64,000 nt of DNA from Mercenaria mercenaria (taxonomy: Eukaryota > Mollusca > Bivalvia > Venerida > Veneridae): contig NC_069371.1 of NCBI RefSeq assembly GCF_021730395.1, positions 50,974,001 to 51,038,000 on the forward strand, in the 5' to 3' direction. The stretch's first letter is position 1; each line of letters opens with the position of its first letter. A program made the translations under genes and the position numbers. Under the pieces are notes generated by a model, which saw only the letters and a program-made list of their open reading frames with translations, did not search any database and was not told the origin of the DNA. This document shows positions 41,501 to 49,579 of the stretch, one piece after another.

Positions 41501-42164
41501 TTTGCCACATGTATGAATTATTTTTCAGCGGTTGAGAAAAATTCTAAGCTCCTAACCACTATTATGTCACCAAAGATAAACAAAGTTGTAGAGGCGTATG
41601 AACATGCAGTTACTTCAAGATTTCCTAAAACAAGGTCAGTATGACTCGTGCATTTTTATATATATCGTGCGTTGTTAATTATACAACAGGTTTGAAAAGG
41701 GTCTAGTCTCGTCTGAAATTAATTGTTACATTGAAGAATACAAATGTAGTCTCAGATAACCAAGTATATTTTGGGTCAGAGGATCTAAGTTTAATGTGTT
41801 TTCATCAGGTCGACAGCCCATGTATCAAATTCAGTGTGAGGGAACACGTGTCCTAAAATGATGAACTTGTTGGCGCTTAATATTAACTTTTTGATAATTT
41901 ATTTGAAGCATGAAAACGGAGTTATTCAGCATAATATGAAGTGTTTGTTTTTTTTCAGTTACTTTTCTTTTGAAAAATTAAATCGTAATAACGGAAACTG
42001 TATGTAACGGAATGCCTAAATTGTCTTGAATGATGATGTTTTTCAGATATGTGATCGGATGGGACGCACAGATACCATTTCGCATATTATGGAATCTTCC
42101 AGAGTGGATGACAGGTTTTATTGTGTCTAGAACAATGTCTACTCCGGAAGGAGCGAAAATTTGA
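25923..42164 (+). CDS. Membrane-anchored short-chain dehydrogenase, RDH/HSD17B6-like, five exons, catalytic Lys replaced
   Basis: Exons 25923-26241, 26579-26840, 27433-27596, 41529-41634 and 42047-42164 join in phases 1, 2, 1, 2 to 969 bp, 322 aa; all introns are GT-AG. Residues 3-20 form an N-terminal membrane anchor, followed by the NAD(P) motif TGCDTGFG (36-43), NNAG (113-116), the catalytic serine region NMSSICGR, Tyr179, PGYFRT and the C-terminal RYVIGWDAQ. Order and spacing follow vertebrate retinol/17-beta-hydroxysteroid dehydrogenases, ER enzymes oxidising retinol or steroid alcohols with NAD(P). The odd point is the active site: the YxxxK motif reads YVASE, so Glu183 stands where the proton-relay lysine should be. 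Everything else is intact, so it is either a repurposed/pseudoenzyme paralogue or a single-base (AAA to GAA) polymorphism or error. Intron 3 is 13.9 kb and contains the whole SPPL2 gene on the other strand. Confidence 0.9.
26356..26560 (+). mobile_element. Possible tRNA-derived SINE in dehydrogenase intron 1
   Basis: GCCTAGAGGTTAAGG followed by GGTATCGATTCCCG resembles A and B boxes with tRNA-like spacing. The 3' limit is unclear. Confidence 0.4.
26579..26840 (+). CDS. Dehydrogenase exon 2
   Basis: Carries NNAG, the catalytic Ser and Tyr, and the Lys-to-Glu position (codon 26806-26808). Acceptor CCATTAG, donor GTTAGT. Confidence 0.92.
27433..27596 (+). CDS. Dehydrogenase exon 3
   Basis: Encodes YELYRSGISVHIIEPGYFRT and the following substrate-loop helix; acceptor TTTACAG, donor GTAAGT. 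Confidence 0.92.
27755..27945 (-). mobile_element. tRNA-derived SINE fragment (family 2)
   Basis: Minus strand: TTAGCTCAAT block, then GCGAGTATAATCCCTGCG, in the same order as the copies at 13143-13390 and 28490-28735. In intron 3 of the dehydrogenase gene. Confidence 0.55.
28490..28735 (-). mobile_element. tRNA-derived SINE fragment (family 2)
   Basis: Shares CAGTATTT...TTATGTAACGG, AACTTCCCC and ATGATTTCAG with the copy at 27755-27945, including the flank on the left (near 27715 and 28480). Confidence 0.55.
28736..30665. other. AT-rich intron 3 sequence
   Basis: No exon recognised on either strand. The part nearest SPPL2 may belong to its 3' UTR, which reads leftward. Confidence 0.4.
30666..31262 (-). 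mobile_element. Minisatellite element E5
   Basis: Minus orientation. 3' end AACAAG (30666-30671, inverse of CTTGTT). Degenerate units with CACTTTGACCTTGACCTTTG and ACTTCAAAATCAAATGGG. 5' head hairpin around ATGTCCCCTTGGGCAT at 31248-31264 preceded by an ACAGACAAATGGAC linker. Located between the SPPL2 stop and the left half of intron 3. Confidence 0.6.
31982..32185. mobile_element. 204-bp Tc1/mariner-type MITE
   Basis: Ends CTGTGAAATCCTTAATATTC and the inverse of CTGTAAAATCCTTTAATTTT, flanked by TA on both sides (31980-31981, 32186-32187). Interior phrases ATTTTCGTGG and CCACGAAATTTTAT are further inverted repeats. It may be inside the SPPL2 3' UTR. Confidence 0.75.
32865..34568 (-). CDS. 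SPPL2: SPPL2 exon 2 (main coding exon)
   Basis: Begins with GTG as an internal valine codon directly after the 3' splice site, not with a start codon. All nine core TM segments are in this one exon. Confidence 0.95.
   Translation of the reverse strand: MEYTVSDNGVMYSKISGEANWDKHFCISYNPLFHELPTKEDQALPYSIVDLSSKYGCNASDYNTTSVSDLEKSIVLVARGNCTFSQKALIAQTAGAVAVVVASKSLLTPGASNETTDYKNINITVATALWKNVDDIKQKDLKQVAILFAPGFESKFDPNLALIFLIAVSNIVIGGFWAGKTKHAKYQKLKYKHKRERPSTEERRGSGSDESVSSDDEEEETVDVSMIIIIVFFVLVCAFIVLLYFFYDYLVYVVIVLFCLAGAMGLYYCFIHTWHKICPIKARLPQNRVPLLKSRPHYRDLALLAVCFGISIFWGVERHAPYAWVIQDILGYAFCLNVMKSVGVPNMKVCTVMLVLLFLYDIFFVFITPLFTKSGDSIMVKVATGGGSKTQEQLPMVFKVPRLTQDAISACPLPYSLLGFGDIIIPGLLVSHNHAFDLRVNSKRLYYIATCVGYTVGLIITFCALALMETGQPALLYLVPCTLVTTYVIGCIRGEVKMLWNGLKDSDSDQGSKTENVTNVDSNNGGLESVVTSSGISNNATMRSNSGNHSPASMSSTDSENRELLRK
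32865..39525 (-). CDS. SPPL2: SPPL2-type intramembrane aspartyl protease (signal peptide peptidase-like 2), two exons
   Basis: Exon 1 (39525-39466) encodes a 20-residue signal peptide MESKKLSLHILILLTSFMIQ and ends at donor CAG|GTAACA; exon 2 (34568-32865) follows acceptor TATTTCAG in phase 0 and holds the remaining 567 residues, 587 in total, near the 520-592 of human SPPL2A/B. Order: glycosylated luminal PA domain (about 60-170, with VARGNCTF), a first TM, an acidic-serine cytosolic loop, then the nine-TM protease core with catalytic YD (FLYDIFFVF, Asp381), GxGD (LLGFGDIIIPG, Asp442) and the PAL motif (QPALLYLVP, 493-495). The family cleaves type II membrane stubs such as TNF or CD74 in endosomes/lysosomes or the plasma membrane. 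The tail is Ser-rich and ends ENRELLRK. Exon 1's ATG has A at -3 and G at +4. The gene lies wholly in intron 3 of the dehydrogenase, antisense. Confidence 0.93.
34730..34870. repeat. Fragment of a TCTAGAGGTCTGG repeat
   Basis: GGTCTGGTAATCAATAT here resembles GGTCCAGTAATCAATATAC at 37080 and GTCTGGTAACCGAACC at 39150. Inside the SPPL2 intron. Confidence 0.4.
35251..37028 (-). mobile_element. Minisatellite element E6, arm of a large inverted repeat
   Basis: Minus orientation. The 3' end (left) is AACAAG (35251-35256) with the perfect hairpin GTATTGCCATGCAATAC at 35265-35281. AGTCCCCTACTGG at 35284 and CCAGTAGGGGACT at 37011 are a perfect 13-bp subterminal inverted repeat. Units of about 157 bp contain TGACCTTGACCTTTGAGCTA and GACCTTTGACCTCC. 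It is nearly identical in reverse complement to E7 (46105-49579) but has one unit fewer and lacks E8. Located in the single intron of SPPL2 and in intron 3 of the dehydrogenase. Confidence 0.85.
35533..35560. repeat. Poly-A tract inside E6
   Basis: About 28 A; the matching poly-T is at about 47592-47609 in E7. Confidence 0.9.
37040..37066. repeat. Perfect 13-bp hairpin
   Basis: CTAGGGGTCTGGT and its exact reverse complement separated by one A. Lies 12 bp beyond the 5' end of E6. Confidence 0.8.
37112..37627. mobile_element. MITE with GGATCC-containing inverted ends
   Basis: Left end CAGGCCCGGATCCAG, right end CTGGATCCGGACCTG, 516 bp apart. Interior is C-rich with ACCATTTCATACC and CCCCTGACCCC phrases recurring. 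No target duplication is evident; possibly hAT-related. Confidence 0.65.
38070..39076. mobile_element. 1.0-kb Tc1/mariner (pogo-like) MITE
   Basis: Ends CTGGTTCAGTGCC and GGCACTGAACCAG flanked by TA (38068-38069, 39077-39078). CGGACA/TGTCCG phrases just inside continue the inverted repeat, and a second inverted pair (CGGACAGTGCTTAA / ATTTAAGCACTCTG) lies inside. No transposase frame remains. In the SPPL2 intron. Confidence 0.8.
39196..39212. repeat. Poly-C tract
   Basis: Run of about 16 C, 250 bp from SPPL2 exon 1 in its intron. Confidence 0.8.
39466..39525 (-). CDS. SPPL2: SPPL2 exon 1 (signal peptide)
   Basis: A short hydrophobic signal sequence ending exactly at a good donor, in the phase required by exon 2. 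An in-frame ATG further upstream (39642) would add 39 residues before the signal and is less likely. Confidence 0.72.
40022..40266 (-). mobile_element. tRNA-derived SINE
   Basis: Minus strand: TAGCTCAGTGG A box (40263-40253) and GGTCCGATTCC B box (40220-40210) with a tRNA-like intervening sequence, then a body that ends in GCGACGTAAAATAAAGC. In intron 3 of the dehydrogenase, upstream of SPPL2 exon 1. Confidence 0.7.
40420..41010 (+). repeat. Degenerate minisatellite array (E8-like units)
   Basis: About 130-bp units with CTTGAxAACCACTTGACC, TTCAAACTT and CAAAGGTCAAGGTCACAGGG, the same family as the array in E8. Contains a T/G-rich insertion near 40526-40575. Ends are not recognisable. Confidence 0.6.
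41529..41634 (+). CDS. Dehydrogenase exon 4
   Basis: Encodes VVEAYEHAVTSRFPKT, equivalent to the EHALTSxxPRTR segment of the family; acceptor TTTTTCAG, donor GTCAGT. The split codons at both ends match exons 3 and 5. Confidence 0.88.
41636..42046 (+). other. Dehydrogenase intron 4
   Basis: 412-bp GT-AG intron, no repeat recognised. Confidence 0.7.
42047..42164 (+). CDS. Dehydrogenase exon 5 (terminal)
   Basis: Encodes YVIGWDAQIPFRILWNLPEW to the stop TGA; acceptor TTTTTCAG. Confidence 0.88.
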
Positions 42165-42645
42165 CTTTTTGTATTATGATAAAATGTTCATAATTAAAGT
42201 ACAGTATTATGAACATAACGCCATAACGCTCAGGCATTTTGATCTAACTGCATATAGTTGTGTTAATATCCATGAAAGTTTAAGGATGTAAAGGTATATA
42301 GTGTTGCTTTTTTTTTGGTAAATACCTATACTAGAACAGTTTAATGAACACAAGACAGTTGTTCATAAGTAAATTTATTCTTATAGTTTGACGTACAATG
42401 ATAAAAGAACAGATTAGAAGTAAACCAGAAAGCATACATGTTTCTAACTGAATGCTGTATAAGTTGGGTATGTTTTGTTGTTAAAGAGGATACACTGCTG
42501 AAAAAAATAGTAAAATGAAAAAAGTTTAAAACATGCTACGTTTACAACATTAATTTTCTAATATATCATACTTTCTCGTTAAAGACATAATCACTCGTTT
42601 TGATTGTTACATCATAAAAACACGCTTTTTCGAGTTACAACGTGT

Positions 42646-42650
<5 letters not shown>

Positions 42651-42701
<51 letters not shown>
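42651..42701. repeat. (TA)n microsatellite
   Basis: About 45 bp of TA preceded by TGTGTATGTG, 490 bp past the dehydrogenase stop. Confidence 0.9.
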
Positions 42702-42704
<3 letters not shown>

Positions 42705-42878
42705 CAGAACTGAGTAAAAGGAGATTCATTTATGTAAACTCTCTGTAAAAGATTGCTTTCAAACTCATTTTAAAATGTGACTGTTTGTTGATAAATCTAC
42801 ATTAAGTTTGAAATAAATGCTGTTAAACCAAAGTGCAGATATAATGATATAGATATATCAAAGCCTTGCGACGTCAGT

Positions 42879-43412
42879 TGTTGCGGGTTTTGGTACATCT
42901 TAAATTGAGCGTACGCACGCATTGAATGTACTTTATTAAACTATATTAAACCTAACCCTAACCTTTAGTCAGTTTATTATACACTCAATACGTGTGTACA
43001 TCCAATAGGGGCGATTTAATGTTGATGGTGTGGTTAAAACAAAGCAAATGCCAATCTATAAATATACGTGTATGAGAAACAAATACAAATGTGCCTCATA
43101 TCAACATATCTAAAATGAACTCTGACCTTACATGAACTTATCTAAACTGCCAGCTGGAAATCAGTGATATAACCATGGGCTAGAATACCTTATCTTTGAT
43201 AGATCTTATATAATCTTAATGATTAGCGTGAATGGATAAAGGTTGAATAAGAACTGCACAATTCAAATTGAAATTCATCCACATTGTTCATGAATGGGAC
43301 TATTTTGTGTAGTGCATGAACATCTTTTGGTGTGATTAGGAATAAAATAAAAATGCTATGTGATTGTCAGAAATACACTTGTAACTTTGGTAGCGGGGTA
43401 AACCCGCAACCA
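42879..43412. mobile_element. MITE-like element, copy B
   Basis: Begins near TTGTTGCGGGTTTT, ends AAACCCGCAACCA. Shares its right 370 bp with copy A (24549-25368) at high identity; the left part differs and contains CCTAACCCTAACC. Confidence 0.6.
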
Positions 43413-43494
43413 AAAATGAGCATATGGCGTGTATATATAATTATGTCTATTGGTCTTATCCCAGCAGTATTTAATAGTGCCAACTTGCATATAT

Positions 43495-44250
43495 AAATTT
43501 ACAAAATTAACCTGCATGTTTTTGCAAGATCACAGCAAAGAAGTAAATAAAACTGAAAAATTGTGAAAGGATGATGTAACAAAATACGACAGCTATCCCA
43601 ATTTAAATCTAAAACACAAGACTCCACGAACTCAAAGTTTACAAAGTTTATTTGAAATTCAAGGCCCATGAGAGCATTTGACATACAAGACAATAAAAAA
43701 CAATAATACAAAAATGGCAATACACAGTATACTGCAATGTATCTAATGTATCATTATTCCTTAGCATTGAAAACTTAAGAGAATTTTGTTGCTGAAAATA
43801 AAACTTATCCAAATATTTTCCTCTCAAGTCATAATAGTGTGTGCAAATAAAAAGATAATGGAATTCGTCTCCCAAAAGATTTGAATTACAAAGCTAACAG
43901 TGTCTAAATTCTCTGGGAATATGAATAAACCAGCCCTTTCAATAGGTAACTTATGGTTAGTACACATAAATTTAAAAAAATATGGCAAGATCATAAGGAA
44001 GAATTCTGAAGTAATTTTCAAATGCAAAGTTTTGTTTATACTTTCTATAGTTTAGACATTTACTAGTATTTTCAACAACACTACTCCAATTTTGTACAAA
44101 CTTTTTTTTTAATCCTATTGCAAAGAAATATATTTTATAGCTCTTTGCCTATTGCTAACAATACTCTTAAACATACTAATAGAAGCAGCATCGTGATTCA
44201 ACCAATAACAGGACAAAATAAGACAAACCAAGACTATTTAAACTATTACA
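43495..44250 (-). mobile_element. Decayed LINE, 3' end
   Basis: Minus-strand pieces CTNHKLPIERAGLF and GDEFHYLFICTHYYDLRGKY form the C-terminal zinc-knuckle of a non-LTR retrotransposon in two frames, related to the tail at 18111-18494 (GNEFHYIIECPNLNLDRVKY). The part from 43495 to 43640 is its 3' untranslated tail. 5'-truncated and inactive. Confidence 0.7.
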
Positions 44251-44771
44251 TTCATAGTCTATTCAATTTGATTTAATGTTACGCAGTGTTGATAGCAGAG
44301 ATTTCAAATGAACTAAATATAGTGGTGTTCAACCTCTCATTTTGACACATGGCGGGAAAAATCGATACAGAAATGTTGAATGCTTGTTATCAACGAGAGA
44401 TGTTGTTATACATGCCCGCTTGGAGTTGAATGGTTGTGGTAAGCATATGTTTGTACTGAAACTACATTTATTTATTTTATCAGTATTTGGTGAAATTTAG
44501 TAAATTAACTGAATCAGATGCTTAAAACGCTGTATGATACATGTAGATGGATGCATGATATGCCAAATATGCTTTAAAAGTCGATGGTAACATTTTGCAT
44601 CGTGTTCATGTCTACATGTAGACAAAATGGCAATAATTAGTTATAGCTAGCTCCCACATATTTAGAGAATGAACAAAAATAATAAAGGGAGTTGTAAAAT
44701 GCATTTATTTAGTAACCCTTCTGAGTTATATTTATAAATTAAGTATCTATAGTACAGTGACTATTACCAGA

Positions 44772-45551
44772 CACAGGTGCCCGTCCAGTCTTGGTGCCCA
44801 TATGGGTGCCGCCCCCTCCAAAAAAAAAAAAAAAAAAAAAAAAAAATTAAAAACACTGTTTTAAGCCTAAAACGAAAAAAAAATTTTTTTGAATTTTTTT
44901 TCCCCCCTATAAATACTCATACTCTCATACTCACTATATGGAAAAGGTGCATGTGTTGCCGTAACGCTATGGAGGTTTACTAGGACACGCTGTGGAACAA
45001 CCAAAATGTCCAGTTCAGTACCAATGCAAGCTACCCTGCTGCAATTTACACATCATGCATTTATAACATAGTAAACAATCCTATTCTACCTAGTAAACAG
45101 CCTTAAATAACTTACATTTAAATTCTAAGACGCAAACAACGGAAAAGGTTTTCTACTTTCGTTTTGAAACAAAATGGCCGATCGTCACTGTTATTTTGCA
45201 AGTGTCTAGACAATTTGGCTTGTTTGAATTTAAATGTAAGTTATTTAAGGCTGTTTACTAGGTAGAATAGGATTGTTTACTATTTTATAAATGCATGATG
45301 TGTAAATTGTAGCAGGGTAGCTTGCATTGGTACTGAACTGGACATTTTGGTTGTTCCACAGCGTGTCCTAGTAAACCTCCATAGTGTTACGGCAACACAT
45401 GTACCTTTTCCATACGAGTATATATAGGGAAAAAAAAATTTTTCCAAAAAATTTTTTTTTTCGTTATAGGCTTAAAACAGTGTTTTTAATTTTTTTTTTT
45501 TTTGGAGGGGGCGGCACCCATATGGGCACCAAGACTGGACGGGCACCTGTG
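44772..45551. mobile_element. 780-bp foldback DNA element, 8-bp TSD (hAT-like)
   Basis: Exact target duplication TTACCAGA at 44764-44771 and 45552-45559. Ends CACAGGTGCCCGTCCAGTCT are inverted repeats and the arms extend about 350 bp each, meeting around a roughly 100-bp centre (45126-45225). Arms include GTGCCGCCCCCTCC, an A/T tract and GGTACTGAACTGGAC. No transposase. The 8-bp duplication points to hAT or a related superfamily. Confidence 0.88.
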
Positions 45552-45559
45552 TTACCAGA

Positions 45560-46104
45560 TAATGCTGGCAAGATGATATGTAAAAAAGGGATGACAGGGT
45601 GTATACTTGATGATGTTAAAGAAACCAAAGAATCGCAACTGGAGATAATCTCGTGTATATACGTTAACCAACAATATACGTTAACCAACGTTATCTTATT
45701 GAAACGGTTGCTGACTAGATCACTCGTGGTAAAATCAACAGACACTTACTAAAGTATTACACTAACGATACAACCGTCACGTAATAAACCTAATCGGATC
45801 CTTGTGCTTTCTGTTTCATTTTGTAACGAAGGAAACGGCCGATTGAATCGGGTCTAATTTTCAAATGACCACTTTTGATTTCACAGACTTCCAGTCATAA
45901 GTTCATTCCTTCCCTGTGTTGAAAATACTAGCAACATTTAAAAAAACGCCATTATCATTGTAAACGTACGATTTGATAGAAAGTTTTTCACAACACAAAT
46001 GTCCTTTTGATGTCTGTTTCAAACACTGGTAAAATGATATCTCATTCAGTTCCCACATGATGTTGGGCAGATTTGGTCTATATGCCTTACAAGTTGCAAA
46101 TCTA
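45560..46104. other. Unassigned sequence
   Basis: Includes a short direct repeat of ATATACGTTAACCAACAxT near 45657 and 45674. No gene recognised. Confidence 0.4.
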
Positions 46105-49100
46105 TTTATTAGTCCCCTACTGGTTGAAAACCAGTTTCGGGGACTATAGGAATGCACTTTTCCGTCATTCCGTCAGTCCGTCCGTCTGTCCGTCCGTCCG
46201 TCCGCAATTTCGTGTCCGGTCCATAACTCTGTCATCCATGAAGGGATTTTAATATTACTTGGCACAAATGTTCCCCATGATGAGACGATGTGTCATGCGC
46301 AAAACCCGTACCCCTAGCTCAAAGGTCAAGGTCACAATTGGAGGTCAAAGGTCAACAGGGCTTTTTTCCTGTCCGGTCCACAACTCTCCCATCCTTGAAG
46401 GGATTTTAGTATTACTTGGCACAAATGTTCCCCATGATGAGATGATGTGTCATGCGCAAATCCCGGACCCCTAGCTCAAAGGTCAAGGTCACAATTGGAG
46501 GTCAAAGGTCAACAGGGCTTTTTTCCTGTCCGGTCCATAACTCTCCCATCCATGAAGAGATTTTAATATTACTTGGCACAAATGTTCCCCATGAGGAGAC
46601 GACATGTCATGCGCAAAACCTGGACCCCTAGCTTAAAGGTCAAGGTCACAATTGGAGGTCAAAGGTCAACAAGGCTTTTTTCCTGTCTGGTCCATAACTC
46701 TCCCATCTATGAAGGGATTTTAAAATTACTTGGCAGAAATGTACCTCATAATAAGACGATGTGTCATGCACAACTTTCAGACCCCTAGCTCAAAGGTCAA
46801 GGTCACACTAAGCAGTCAAATGTTAACATAGCATGAACAGGGTCTGTTTCGTGTCCGGTCCATAACTCTGACATTCATTAAGGGATTTTAATATCACTTA
46901 GCACAAGTGTTCCCCATGATGAGACGACGTGTCATGCGCAAATCCCGGACCCCTAGCTCAAAGGTCAAGGTCACACTTTGAGATCAAAGGTCAAGAGGAT
47001 TTTTTTCCTGTCCGGTCTATAACTTTGTCATGCAAAGCAGGATTTAGATATCAGTTGGCACAAATATTCCCCTGGATGAGACGACGTGTCATGCGCAACA
47101 CCCAGTACCCTAGCTTAAAGGTCAAGGTCACACTTTGAGATCAAAGGTCAAGAGGATTTTTTTCCTGTCCGGTCTATAACTTTGTCATGCAAAGTAGGAT
47201 TTAGATATCAGTTGGCACAAATATTCCCCTGGATGAGACAACATGTCATGCGCAAGAACCAGGTCCCTAGGTCTAAGGTCAAGGTCATATTTAGAGGTCA
47301 AAGGTCAAATTCAAGAATGACTTTGTACGGAACATTTCTTCTTCATGCATGGAGGGATTTTGATGTAACTTGGAACAAATGTTCACCACCATGAGGCACC
47401 CTTGTTTTTAGAATTACATCCCTTTGTTGTTACTATAAATAGATTTTATTGTAACTTTTTTATTACTGGCGGTAGAGAAAAATCGAGACCACTTTTCTGT
47501 GGTACAGCATGCATGTTACATCCAATTTTTAGGTGTATTTTGACCTATCTCTACCTGGTAAAGAGTTTCTTGTGGACTTATATTATATAGATTTTTTTTT
47601 TTTTTTTTCTTTAAAGATTAATTATGTCTCCCCCAGGAGACATATTGTTTTTGCCCTGTCCGTCCCTCCGTCCGTACGTCACACTTCATTTCCGAGCAAT
47701 AACTGGAGAACCATTTGACCTAGAACCTTCAAACTTCATAGGGTTGTAGGGCTGCTGGAGTAGACGACCCCTATTGTTTTTGGGGTCACTCCGTCAAAGG
47801 TCAAGGTCACAGGGACCTGAACATTGAAAACCATTTCCGATCAATAACTAGAGAACCACTTGACCCAGAATGTTGAAACTTCATAGGGTGATTGGTCATG
47901 AAGAGTAGATGACCCCTATTGATTTTGGGGTCACTCCGTCAAAGGTCAAGGTCACAGGGGCCTGAACATTGAAAACCATTTCTGATCAATAACTAGAGAA
48001 CCACTTGACCCAGAATGTTGAAACTTCATAGGATGATTGATCATGAAGAGTAGATGACCCCTATTGATTTTGGGGTCACTCCGTCAAAGGTCAAGGTCAC
48101 AGGGGCTTGAACATTGAAAACCATTTCCGATCAATAACTAGAGAACCACTTGACCCAGAATGTTGAAACTTCATAGGATGATTGGTCATGAAGAGTAATT
48201 GACCCCTATTGATTTTGGGGTCACTCCATCAAAGGTCAAGGTCACAGGGGCCTGAACATGGAAAACCATTTCCGATCAATAGCTAGAGAACCACTTGACC
48301 CAGAATGTTGAAACTTCATAGGATGATTGTACATGCAAAGTAGATGACCCCTATCGATTTTGGGGTCACTCCATTAAAGGTCAAGGTCACAGGGGCCTGA
48401 ACATTGGAAACCATTTCCGGTCAATAACTTGAGAACCACTTGACCCCGAATGTTGAAACTAAATAGGATGATTGGTCATGCAGAGTAGATGACCCCTAGT
48501 GATTTTTGGGTCACTCTGTGAAAGGTCAAGGTCATAGGGGCCTGAACATTGAAAACCATTTCCGGTCAATAACTTGAGAACCACTTGACCCCGAATGTTG
48601 AAACTTCATAGGATGATTGGTCATGAAGAGTAGATGACCCCTATTGATTTTGGGGTCACTCCGTCAAAGGTCAAGGTCACAGGGGCCTGAACATTGAAAA
48701 CCATTTCCGATCAATAACTTGAGAACCTCTCGACCCAGAATGTTAAAACTTCATAGGATGATTGTTCATGCAGAGTAAATGACCCCTATTGTTTTTGGGG
48801 CCACTCCATTAAAGGTCAAGGTCACAGGGGCCTGAACATTGATAACCAGTTCTGATCAATAACTTGAGAACCACTTGACCCAGAATGTTGAAACTTCATA
48901 GGATGATTGAACATGCAGAGTAGATGACCCCTATTGATTTTGGGGTCAGTCTGTTAAAGGTCAAGGTCACAGTGGCCTGTTCATGTAAAATCATTTTTTG
49001 GAAATAACTTGAGAACCACTTGACCTACAATGTTGAAACTTAATAGGATGATTAGACATGCAGAGAAGATGACCCCTATTTATTTTAAGGTCACTTGATC

Positions 49101-49579
49101 AAAGGTCAAGGTCACAGGAGCCTGAACAGTGACTTGAGAACCACTAGGCCAGGAGTGTTGAATTTAGTGGTATGACTGGACATGCCAAGTAGATGATCCC
49201 TATTGCAGCCAACCATCAGTGTCTCTTTGATTTTTGCTCCTGACCCCTATTGACTTCTTGCCTATAGGACTTTGCATTGGGGGAGACATGCGCTTTTTTA
49301 CAAAAGCATTTTCTAGTTTCCCTTTGTTGTTACTATAAATAACTTACATGATAACATTTTTATAATCAGCCAAAAAAATTCAATATGAAAACAACTGTGG
49401 GTTTTTATATATGCACATTTTAATCCAAGTGTGTTGTTATAACATATTGTATATGTAGTACAATATTTTTTATACATCATTGACAGATATCAGTTCATTA
49501 TGTTATACTGCAGTAGAGAAAATTAGGTGCCTTCCAGTAGGGGACTTTGTATTGCATGGCAATACTTCATTCACTTGTT
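46105..49579 (+). mobile_element. Minisatellite element E7, second arm of the inverted repeat, with E8 nested inside
   Basis: Plus orientation. Head AGTCCCCTACTGGTTGAAAA folds with ACCAGT and GGGGACT to a nested hairpin (46111-46147), followed by a CCGTCCGTCCGTCC linker and about seven 150-160-bp units. The 3' part has subterminal CCAGTAGGGGACT, hairpin GTATTGCATGGCAATAC and the terminus CTTGTT (49574-49579). Without E8 it is about 1.78 kb, like E6. Homology to E6 stops at these ends, which supports two transposition events rather than an inverted segmental duplication. Confidence 0.85.
47623..49316 (+). mobile_element. Minisatellite element E8, inserted in E7
   Basis: Head hairpin ATGTCTCCCCCAGGAGACAT (47625-47644), CGTCC linker, then about eleven 145-bp units with CACTTGACCCAGAATGTTGA and CAAAGGTCAAGGTCACAGGG. 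Tail: subterminal GGGGGAGACAT (49279-49289, perfect 11-bp inverse of the head), hairpin GCTTTTTTACAAAAGC (49292-49307) and CTAG (49313-49316). The empty site in E6 reads AAAGATTAATTTCCCTTTG, so the insertion made no target duplication beyond at most two T. Hairpin plus CTAG next to T is the Helitron 3' signature; the 5' end is not the canonical TC. Confidence 0.85.

Noticed and set aside
46111-49316. CRISPR array
   Set aside because: Unit sizes of 145-160 bp, imperfect and without unique spacers, in an animal genome; these are minisatellites.
35251-49579. Simple segmental inverted duplication
   Set aside because: Homology stops at the element ends (head hairpin and CTTGTT), which fits two insertions of one transposon better.
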